This document shows positions 56,336 to 64,000 of a DNA stretch of 64,000 nt, one piece after another (position 1 is the first letter of the stretch; the number at the start of each line of letters is the position of its first letter). The stretch spans positions 1,086,001 through 1,150,000 of the forward strand of contig NZ_CP059400.1 in NCBI RefSeq assembly GCF_014109805.1, in the 5' to 3' direction. The stretch comes from Legionella sp. PC1000. Its GTDB lineage: Bacteria; Pseudomonadota; Gammaproteobacteria; Legionellales; Legionellaceae. The notes beneath the pieces were generated by a model. That model saw only the letters and a program-made list of their open reading frames with translations. It was not told where the DNA came from and did no database searches. The translations under genes and the position numbers were made by a program.

Positions 56336-56356
56336 TTATTTGGGGGACATGGTTGT

Positions 56357-59300
56357 ATGAGAATCGCTGTGGGCAAAGATAATTTTAATAATATCAAGGA
56401 TTTTCTCACCTATTTGGAAACCACCTTCGAGCAAGATAAGTTGGTTTCTGAAGAAGTTACTCTGTCTTTGGTGTGTGATGGATTACTCCAGGAAGAATTC
56501 AATGAATTGACTGAATTTCTTTTAAAACCAGAGCGTCCCAGACTTTATAAATTCAAATTTTCTCCCCAGCAGGGGCAATATCAATTGCCTTTCGATAATG
56601 TCTATCTAATGGCTAAACGACAAAAATTTTCTCTTGCATTCCAACATCAGGTGGAGTTGCCTGGATTACCCATTTCTTTTCAACCCCCCGCCAATACAAT
56701 ACGCAAAACAAAAAAGAATTGGATGGAGGGGACAAAAGGCCCAAGCATTAGTCTACAATTGCAATATCAGATTCAATCCCAACAGGAACACCCTCAACCG
56801 CGATTCCAAAAGGCAACTCTGAGAAAACGAAAAGAGGAACCTGTTGTCGGTGCTGTTGTTGAAGCAGAAAAAATACGCTCGGAAGACTTGGGCGAATTAG
56901 TTGATCGTGCCAGTTTAGATAGTAAGAGGTGGCTGAGTTTTCTAAAAAAACAATTGAATCCAGGCAGCCAACTGGCCATATCAGATAAACTGCTACTTTC
57001 CATCTGGGATAGGCTGGTAGGTAAGGGGGCCAATCAAGTTAAAGCACTGGATAGGAAAATTACCCATGTGCAGGTGGCTGCCATGGAGAAAATTATCCGA
57101 AATTTTCCTGAGTTTTCTTACGGCGTGCTTTTTGAAAATTTACCTGCAGGATTTTATTTACAACAAACTCTGGATGGCAAAAACGTATTGTGCTTTAGTG
57201 AAGCGCCAGAACATCAACATCCCGAACAAATAACCCCTCTTACGCTCGTCCCTGAACTTTCTCCAGCGAATGGCCGCAATATTGTTGGCTCGTACCGCCA
57301 ATTCTTGAAAAGAAATTCTGAAAATGTGGAACGTTATAAAGCTGAGTTTAGTGATCTATTGAGTAGAAAGTGCACGCCGGAACGTCGTCAAGAAGCTGTT
57401 GTTTTTTTCCTGTCAGAGTTGACAGAAAATGATGCGCTAAAATTGAAGCGGATAAAAAGATTATTACAGACTTTACCCTTATCTGATCTCAACTATCGTG
57501 GTCTGGCTCAAGTGCTAATTCATACTGGAGCCGATGGTGTTTTACTTTTGTTACAACAACTTAAGACCTTCCATGAAAAGAATCTTTTTAAAGATTTTAA
57601 TGAAATGTTTCTGGATAAACCGGAAAATTATCTCGCGCTCATGTCAACTCAAGGTTTTGCAAACCTTAAAAAGTTGAGTGAATTAAATAGTGAACAGAGA
57701 GCCTGGTGGAATTCTTTAGTGGCGCAACATAAAGCAGCAGGTGCCCGTACCGAGTTTAATGAGTTATTTGCTGCTTATGATTATTTTCTGAGACAGCTGG
57801 AAAACAAGAAACTGAAATTACCTCTATCCTGTGCTTTAAAAAATATTAGACATATGAAGCCCGCATTAGATCGCTTACTGTTTATCATAAACAACAGCAG
57901 TGATCCAGAAGAACAACTTACGTGTCTCGATGGATTGGATTTTGATGTTTATGGCGCTTACTATGCCAGTCGGTATAACAGGTATAAGTTATTATCAAGG
58001 CACATGAATTTAAAGCCCAACGTCCATGAAGAGGCCCTTGATTATGCGGCCCCTGCGATGCCGAATGAAATGCTCGCTTGGTTAACGCGTTTGGATGATT
58101 CATATGGGGAGGTTATATCCCGGTTTTATCGTTTTATCGGAGAGCAGGAATGGGCATTTACACTGGATGTATATCAAAAAATCGAACATGAAATTAGTAA
58201 CAATCAAAAGCTGAATAAGCAGAATAAAATATTATTACTCAGTATTGTTGCTTTGATAGCTACAGGACAACAGGTTTGCTCTAAAACCGAAGATCCCTAT
58301 GCCCAGGTTAAGAATTTGCTGAATCAATTCATTACAATAACCGAGGACTTTGATGAACACTTAAACAGTCAGTTGTCGACAGTACTTCTTGCTTTTTTGG
58401 GATCCCTGGAGCAATGTCGTTGGGAATCAATGCCCACTGCAGATGAGTTGCATCAGCTTATTGATATCTTATTGCCCATGCAAAAAGCAAAAGTCCCAGA
58501 TGTAGCACGTCAAGACTTCCTGGAGATGAGTTCGCTTGCTTTGAAATTCATGGGAGAGTACAACAATGCTGCATCAATAATTATTGATAATTATCAAAGA
58601 CGCTTTGCGATAGAGCAGACAAAAACGGTTCCTATTCAGAAGTTTTCTTTTCCAACTTTGTTAAACCATTTGGTTACTCCTTCTAAACTGAATCAATTTC
58701 TGCCTGCTCTTTTTCACGATCAACCCGAGTCACTTTCTCAGTTCATGGTACTCTTTTCATTATTTGACGATGAAATACCAGAAGGTACCGGAAATGAGCA
58801 AGAAGATAGTGAATTTGAGACAAAAATAAAAAATCTGGCACAAGCTGTATATCACATGCTGCCCGAACGTAGGGGACAGTTATTATCCATTCTCGCTGAG
58901 ATTAATATAGAAGCTTCCTATCGACTGCCTTCGCTGGAACAACTGATAAAAACGGTTGATTCGGTGGCAAAGGCAGAAGAGAAATTAGGTGCACTGCCAA
59001 TTGTTGAAAATCAAAAAGCAGGTATTCTTGAAATTGTTCGTGCTGAATTACCGAATCTAAAAGTAGGGAAAGAGGCAGTTAACGAAACAGAGATTACTCT
59101 TTTTAGTGTGCTGAGACAAAGTTATGAGGAATGGCAACTCGAAAGTAAGCTTGCGAATTTACCAGAAAAACTAAAAGGATATTTGCAACCCTGGATGGAT
59201 GCTCATCAAGTGGTACTGTATTATTTGAAAAAGCAACCAATCAACCCCAGAATAGTCTTTGAGTTCTTGGCTGAAGAAGAACAGGAAGTTAAAAATTTAT

Positions 59301-62300
59301 TGGGTAGTAGATGGTTTGCTTGGACTTTATCCGGATTTCCTCAAGAAAAAATACAAATGACTCAAGCATTGGGGGCTGAATTTTTTACAAAGAAATCCTA
59401 CTTGGCGGTGTTGAAATCTAAAATCAAGGCGAATGCTCAATCCAGCTTAATTGCCGCTTTAAAGCCATTACAAACAAATCAGGATTTTGATAATTTTCTA
59501 TTGAAGCAAATTAAAGGATTAAATACGGATCAACCCATAGATGAATCACTCCAGGCATATGGGCTGCAATTGGATGTAGTAAATGGCTTAATTAATTCCT
59601 TAACGCGCATTAAAAACCAAAACAACATTGAGTTTCACCGTTGTATTTCATTATTAACTGATGGAATTAAGTCCATAGCACCTGAAAAGTCTTTTTTAAC
59701 TGCAGTGCAAATGACGAATTTGCTGGATGCTTTGAGCCAAGGAAAAACATGTTTAGTCGCCTCTCCCTTAGCTATTTTATGCAAAATATTAAACGAAACG
59801 CCACAATATACAGCGCAGCAGTTACGTGATGCTTTGAGCGAGGTTACTTATCTAACAAAATACCGGGAAGATCTTGGACAAGAGGTGTATGAAAACTTAT
59901 TACGTTATTCATTCACTCAGAATTTAACCCAGAAATCCTTATTTCCATTAAAAGGAATGATGGGATTGAAGCCCCTAACGGATGCAGACGCAAAACATTC
60001 CGAAACTTTATTCAATGCGCTAATTCATGTTATAAAAAAAGCAGATCCAGATGTTGATGCGGAAATACTCCAAAAAGTGATTGATAAAATCACCTCTATT
60101 ACCCGGACCAAAACCTCAGTACAGTCATTGGTCCCATTACTCACTTTATTAATAAAAACATGTACCAAAGGCAGCAAGGCTGAGTTGACTCGCTTTTACA
60201 ACACAGTCGATAAATTGGAAGCCACAGAAGATTCAGACTTAAATAATTGGGCAAAAATATTGCTTATATTGGGTGAGCGTGCAACTGAGGAAAATATTCA
60301 TCAACTCTTGGATGTACTGGCAGGGCTTGAATTAAATCAACAATATCTACAGGAAATTACAACATTATTTGATTATCCGCCTTACCCCGAGATAGAGCCA
60401 TTTATCAAAATATTAAATGGGTACGTTCAGGATCTTAGGGCTTATGTTGATGCATTTGATAAAGATCCAAAATCTGGGCGTTCCTCGCAAAAAAATGCAT
60501 TTGATATCGTTCTAAAAGACTCTGAACAAGTTCTTGATGAGCAATTTGAGAGCTCACAAGTGAAACAAGTCATTACCAACATTAAAGATATTTTTGCAGG
60601 AATTTCTTTAAGTAGCCAGGAACAATATGATTTAGCCCAACAAGTTACCTACATCAATGCGATAGGAAGAGATAAACCTCTAACTCTAGTTGTGGGCGAT
60701 GATCCAACGACGAAACAAATTAAAGTCTATAAAAATTTAACTAAAGTCAGCCGCGTTGAGTTGCGTGAATTATCAGATACATTGATTGCTGCACTTAGAA
60801 AACCGGATCTTGAGGCTCATGAGAAGCTAAAAGCCCAATTAAGATTGCTTGCTGTGTTGCGGGAGCAATATTCCCGGGCTACAGGAAAGTTTGTTGACGC
60901 CACACAGCTTATTGCCATTTTAATGTCATTAAAAAATCAGCAAAGCAATATGTTGTTGGAAATTGATAATGAGGAAAGGAACAGTATTGCAGCTGCATTA
61001 TTTGCAGTAATGCAATGGGTTGATGCTGATGGCGGGACCATTGATGTGTGTGCTCCCAGCCGTGATTTGATGGCTCAAAGTTATAAAGATCATGCCAAAG
61101 ATTTTTTTACCTCTCTGGGTATTGCTTCAAGTAGTATTGAGATAGGGGCTCCCAAAGGAACCTATAAAGTGGGCGGGATAAACTATTCCACTATAGGTGA
61201 CTTGGCATTATATCGTTCTCGGGCCAAAGCTGAGAATGAAAACTTAACCGCTTACAAGGCTGGTCATCGTGTATCAAGTAATTTAATTCTTTATGGATCT
61301 GATTTTTCAGAATTAGATGAAAGGATTTTATTTAATCTTGCTATTAGAGCCGAGGGTAATGAGGGTAGCGACAATAATCCTTATGCATGGATTTATTTCT
61401 TAGTGAATGAATTTATTAATCAGCAACAATTTAAAATTCTTCATTTGACTAACGGTTGGAGCGTGGATCAGGATATAGACCAATTAAAAGAATTTTTATA
61501 TGAGTATGCGCCAACAGGTTTGCATAAGGCACAGTTAAACGCCTTATCAAAGGATAAGTTTAGTTTATGGATTAATTCAGCTATAGCTGCTCAACGTTTC
61601 GTTGAAGGCGAAGATTTTGTTATTCCGCCTTCTGATACAGCACAGCATTTTGCTATTCCCATAAATCAAAAAACGCACCAAAGCGGTTTAACCTTTATGG
61701 AGCATCAATTTTTGCATGCTCGGTTACAAAAAGCATACCCCGATTGGGAATTCGCTATTGCTCCAGAGATGCGTTTTGTTGATTCTGTTTCAACTAAAGA
61801 GCTCATTGATGACTATAAAAAGCAAGGACGTATTGTTAGTATTTCTAGAGCTTTAGAAAGACAAGATGGTTTAGTTGAACAATGCAGCAAGTTTGATATG
61901 AATGTTGCGTGTCAAATACCACTTCATCAAAAAAATAAACGTAAAGAAGCAGCTGCAAAAGAAACTGCAAATAAAGAAGTTCATTTGCACGCGCTTAATG
62001 AAGCTATCAAGCAAGCAAGAAATGGACAGCCTATTGTCATTCTTGCTCGAGACGCCCATGAAGTAGAATTCCTTGAAGGGAAACTAAAAACACAGTTTAC
62101 TGAAAAAAATATTGCCGCATTTAAAGATGCCGGCCAGTTACATGAAAACTGGGTAAAGAATCAGTCTGGTAAGGACAATACGATAACTATTGTTACCTCA
62201 ACACTCGGACGAAAATCCTCTTTTGATACAAAGCATTCTAGAGGGCTTTTGACGATTCAGACTGAAATGGATACTCCTCAAGACACACTGCAAATCATGA

Positions 62301-64000
62301 ATCATATTGCAGGAGAGGATAAGCCAGGCAGGCACATTGTAATTTATGAAGAGTATGGAGCATTTTTGTCGCAATCTTGTTTTTATCAGTCCGAGGAAGG
62401 CCGGGAGAACATGCTTGCTAAATTAGCAAAGCTAAAAAGACAACGAAATGAGGACATTGCAGTTGAGCGTTATTACATTCAAACGATTTCTAGTGTACAA
62501 CAAGTTGTTCTACAGCAATTCCAGGAATGGAAAGAATTTTTGCATCTTGTTTATCCAAAATCTGAATGGAGAACATTGGATGCCGAGTTATTGGCCCAAA
62601 GAGATGATTTAACTCTTGCTTTGAGCGAACAATGGACTGAATGTCTTGAACATTCTGATCCCCAAAAAAAATATCCCAATCCTTATGTGCGTCGTAATCG
62701 TAATGCAAATAAAGAATTACAAACTGGAGCACTGGATGAAGCTGTAGCTGTGTATGAAATTGCTGTAAATATGATTTGGGATCAGCAACGTGTGTTTCTT
62801 AAAGAAAAGGTTATGCCTTTCATTGCAGAAGACTCAGTCAATGCGTTGCGTTGCCATTACCTGGAAGGAGTGTCATTGAGTGAGCAATTGCAGCTTCATC
62901 GATTGGCAGAACATGAAAGCAAAAAAGAGATGTTTGCTCAGAAGAAAAAGACGCGTCGTTATGTTGAATCTGGATTGGAAGTAAACGGAGCGATGCTGCG
63001 GTTTGCTGATGGTAATGTAGAAGCCTATCGCAATGCTTTTGTTAAAAGTCAAGTAAAATTATTTGCTGCAGACATTAGTCGTATTATAAAAAATAATTCT
63101 TATTTAAATAAAACCACACGATCATTATTGGTTAAGCAAATTGAGCGTGCAACGAATTTAGATATTCTTGTTGATCTTTTAGTTGATTATACGAATTATC
63201 TGCCTGAAGATCGATTTGCTGAAAAATACGCCCTGCAACCAATAATTCAAGAACTGTTAAGGGTGTATCAACAAGCCGGTCTTGAAGAAACAAGCGAGTT
63301 GCAGGATTTAAAAACAATCTATTTGGATCAAGTGGCAGTAGAAATTGTTGACGATTTGGAAAGTACTCTATCTTGGGCAATGAAAGAACATCGCGGCTTG
63401 GGATATTTCCTTGAGCGTTCCGCTGTTACTGTTGCTGCGGATGCCATATTGAATGCCACTCACATTTTAAAAGGTGCTAAAACACTTCCTGATAGGCAAA
63501 TTGCAATTAAGAATTTGTATAAAGTATTGACAAAACATGAAGCGCAGCTGGAGGGTTTATGGATATTCTCTTTTGGCCTCCATAAGAACACACATACATT
63601 AATAAAAGAAACTTTGGCTACTCTGGATGGATTAGTGGCGATGAGTTCAAATGAAAATGAACTGGATGCTGATTTCATACATGATTGTAAAGAAGAGTCT
63701 CTGTATGAAGTGATGAAAGGAAAATTGGATTGTTCAATTCAAAATGTTGAGAAGGAAGAGCCTCGTTTACAAAAAAATAAGGAATGGAATGCGATTAAAA
63801 ACGCATTAAGTGTCATGCAAGCTGAAAACAACACGATTTATGGTTTTTATGAAATGCATTACTTTCTCGCGAATAAAGTAGAAGAGTTGGCGAGAAAAGG
63901 TTCTAAGTTGCAAGAGTTTGTCATTCGTCTGCGAGGAGAGGTTCGCAATCTTTGTGGACGGTTTAGCGAGGACCATAAAGAATTACTTAATACAAGCAAG
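56357..64000 (+). CDS. Giant protein (at least 2548 aa) with degenerate SecA-like motor region, 3' end outside window
   Basis: An uninterrupted frame from ATG 56357 (GGGGGA about nine bases upstream) to the right edge. No signal peptide or membrane span was noticed. Residues 1 to about 1450 are helical and unrecognised. From about 1510 to 2050 the order follows SecA: FVDATQLIAIL (for FDVQL), LEIDNEERNSIAA in the Walker A position near 1534, GTIDVCAPSRDLMAQS, GINYSTIGDLALYRSRA, GSDFSELDERILFN in the DEVD position near 1652, KFDMNVACQIPLHQKNKRK, QPIVILARDAHEVEFL, TITIVTSTLGRKSSFDT, GLLTIQTE and MNHIAGEDKPGRH in place of the arginine-finger motif. The nucleotide-binding Lys and the arginine fingers are missing, so it is probably not an active ATPase. 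An effector role is inferred from context. Confidence 0.82.
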   Translation, partial: MRIAVGKDNFNNIKDFLTYLETTFEQDKLVSEEVTLSLVCDGLLQEEFNELTEFLLKPERPRLYKFKFSPQQGQYQLPFDNVYLMAKRQKFSLAFQHQVELPGLPISFQPPANTIRKTKKNWMEGTKGPSISLQLQYQIQSQQEHPQPRFQKATLRKRKEEPVVGAVVEAEKIRSEDLGELVDRASLDSKRWLSFLKKQLNPGSQLAISDKLLLSIWDRLVGKGANQVKALDRKITHVQVAAMEKIIRNFPEFSYGVLFENLPAGFYLQQTLDGKNVLCFSEAPEHQHPEQITPLTLVPELSPANGRNIVGSYRQFLKRNSENVERYKAEFSDLLSRKCTPERRQEAVVFFLSELTENDALKLKRIKRLLQTLPLSDLNYRGLAQVLIHTGADGVLLLLQQLKTFHEKNLFKDFNEMFLDKPENYLALMSTQGFANLKKLSELNSEQRAWWNSLVAQHKAAGARTEFNELFAAYDYFLRQLENKKLKLPLSCALKNIRHMKPALDRLLFIINNSSDPEEQLTCLDGLDFDVYGAYYASRYNRYKLLSRHMNLKPNVHEEALDYAAPAMPNEMLAWLTRLDDSYGEVISRFYRFIGEQEWAFTLDVYQKIEHEISNNQKLNKQNKILLLSIVALIATGQQVCSKTEDPYAQVKNLLNQFITITEDFDEHLNSQLSTVLLAFLGSLEQCRWESMPTADELHQLIDILLPMQKAKVPDVARQDFLEMSSLALKFMGEYNNAASIIIDNYQRRFAIEQTKTVPIQKFSFPTLLNHLVTPSKLNQFLPALFHDQPESLSQFMVLFSLFDDEIPEGTGNEQEDSEFETKIKNLAQAVYHMLPERRGQLLSILAEINIEASYRLPSLEQLIKTVDSVAKAEEKLGALPIVENQKAGILEIVRAELPNLKVGKEAVNETEITLFSVLRQSYEEWQLESKLANLPEKLKGYLQPWMDAHQVVLYYLKKQPINPRIVFEFLAEEEQEVKNLLGSRWFAWTLSGFPQEKIQMTQALGAEFFTKKSYLAVLKSKIKANAQSSLIAALKPLQTNQDFDNFLLKQIKGLNTDQPIDESLQAYGLQLDVVNGLINSLTRIKNQNNIEFHRCISLLTDGIKSIAPEKSFLTAVQMTNLLDALSQGKTCLVASPLAILCKILNETPQYTAQQLRDALSEVTYLTKYREDLGQEVYENLLRYSFTQNLTQKSLFPLKGMMGLKPLTDADAKHSETLFNALIHVIKKADPDVDAEILQKVIDKITSITRTKTSVQSLVPLLTLLIKTCTKGSKAELTRFYNTVDKLEATEDSDLNNWAKILLILGERATEENIHQLLDVLAGLELNQQYLQEITTLFDYPPYPEIEPFIKILNGYVQDLRAYVDAFDKDPKSGRSSQKNAFDIVLKDSEQVLDEQFESSQVKQVITNIKDIFAGISLSSQEQYDLAQQVTYINAIGRDKPLTLVVGDDPTTKQIKVYKNLTKVSRVELRELSDTLIAALRKPDLEAHEKLKAQLRLLAVLREQYSRATGKFVDATQLIAILMSLKNQQSNMLLEIDNEERNSIAAALFAVMQWVDADGGTIDVCAPSRDLMAQSYKDHAKDFFTSLGIASSSIEIGAPKGTYKVGGINYSTIGDLALYRSRAKAENENLTAYKAGHRVSSNLILYGSDFSELDERILFNLAIRAEGNEGSDNNPYAWIYFLVNEFINQQQFKILHLTNGWSVDQDIDQLKEFLYEYAPTGLHKAQLNALSKDKFSLWINSAIAAQRFVEGEDFVIPPSDTAQHFAIPINQKTHQSGLTFMEHQFLHARLQKAYPDWEFAIAPEMRFVDSVSTKELIDDYKKQGRIVSISRALERQDGLVEQCSKFDMNVACQIPLHQKNKRKEAAAKETANKEVHLHALNEAIKQARNGQPIVILARDAHEVEFLEGKLKTQFTEKNIAAFKDAGQLHENWVKNQSGKDNTITIVTSTLGRKSSFDTKHSRGLLTIQTEMDTPQDTLQIMNHIAGEDKPGRHIVIYEEYGAFLSQSCFYQSEEGRENMLAKLAKLKRQRNEDIAVERYYIQTISSVQQVVLQQFQEWKEFLHLVYPKSEWRTLDAELLAQRDDLTLALSEQWTECLEHSDPQKKYPNPYVRRNRNANKELQTGALDEAVAVYEIAVNMIWDQQRVFLKEKVMPFIAEDSVNALRCHYLEGVSLSEQLQLHRLAEHESKKEMFAQKKKTRRYVESGLEVNGAMLRFADGNVEAYRNAFVKSQVKLFAADISRIIKNNSYLNKTTRSLLVKQIERATNLDILVDLLVDYTNYLPEDRFAEKYALQPIIQELLRVYQQAGLEETSELQDLKTIYLDQVAVEIVDDLESTLSWAMKEHRGLGYFLERSAVTVAADAILNATHILKGAKTLPDRQIAIKNLYKVLTKHEAQLEGLWIFSFGLHKNTHTLIKETLATLDGLVAMSSNENELDADFIHDCKEESLYEVMKGKLDCSIQNVEKEEPRLQKNKEWNAIKNALSVMQAENNTIYGFYEMHYFLANKVEELARKGSKLQEFVIRLRGEVRNLCGRFSEDHKELLNTSK

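Noticed and set aside
56349..56360. Three-codon frame ATG GTT GTA TGA overlapping the giant gene's start
   Set aside because: Its ATG is too close to the GGGGGA site, which is spaced correctly for the ATG at 56357.
1..64000. CRISPR array, prophage, restriction-modification or toxin-antitoxin module
   Set aside because: No regularly spaced repeats, integrase, capsid, methylase or paired small toxin genes were seen.

Overview
The window is AT-rich gammaproteobacterial chromosome, most likely a non-pneumophila Legionella. The reasons are the many eukaryotic-like, effector-type reading frames (a Ser/Thr-kinase-like protein, an OTU-type protease, GNAT proteins with odd tails, very large proteins of unknown type), a tandem PmrA-like box in front of one of them, and several families of palindromic intergenic repeats. 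This is inferred from gene content only; no rRNA, tRNA, CRISPR array or phage module was seen.

Layout. 1-198: start of a QueE-like radical SAM gene leaving the left edge. 0.4-4.1 kb: an unknown gene, then serine biosynthesis (serB-serA, overlapping) behind an unknown upstream gene. 4.3-8.2 kb: a hydrolase/erythromycin-esterase-family pair converging on an FtsH protease across a bidirectional terminator. 8.2-15.3 kb: accessory block with a GNAT protein carrying a basic tandem-repeat tail (flanked by duplicated DNA), a CapA-family protein, a kinase-like protein and a 986-residue protein behind the PmrA-like box. 15.4-21.2 kb: small metabolic and stress genes (USP, old yellow enzyme, alpha/beta hydrolase, secreted PTP-like phosphatase, hydroxylaminobenzene-mutase-like membrane protein whose stop codon comes from an inserted repeat). 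21.6-31.1 kb: FAD monooxygenase, cyclase, then a gamma-glutamyl group (glutamate-cysteine-ligase-like, class II amidotransferase, divergent 5-oxoprolinase) and an outer-membrane MetA-type protein. 31.4-39.5 kb: a GNAT pseudogene with one nonsense codon, a cysteine-less isochorismatase-fold protein coupled to a FUSC membrane protein, nitroreductase, LD-carboxypeptidase, HAD, GNAT and an apparently exported peptide deformylase. 39.5-43.6 kb: a cNMP-domain patatin and a complete bufferin-type RiPP cassette (precursor, DUF692/MNIO maturase, DUF2063 partner). 43.9-56.1 kb: OTU-like protease, DedA, a VOC protein behind a coupled 19-codon leader, a YiiX-like peptidase, a fused MFS/spermidine-synthase-like protein, a GNAT-like effector candidate, parE and a double-ATPase peptide ABC protein. 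56.36 kb to the right edge: one open frame of at least 2548 codons.

Main discoveries. The giant open frame contains a region that follows the SecA motor domain motif by motif, but its Walker A, DEAD-box and arginine-finger positions are degenerate, so it looks like a SecA-derived pseudo-ATPase inside a huge protein. The bufferin cassette has a likely promoter and an internal hairpin that would keep the precursor in excess over its maturation enzymes. Two copies of a short terminal-inverted-repeat element with 8-9 bp target duplications are present, one of which has truncated a gene.
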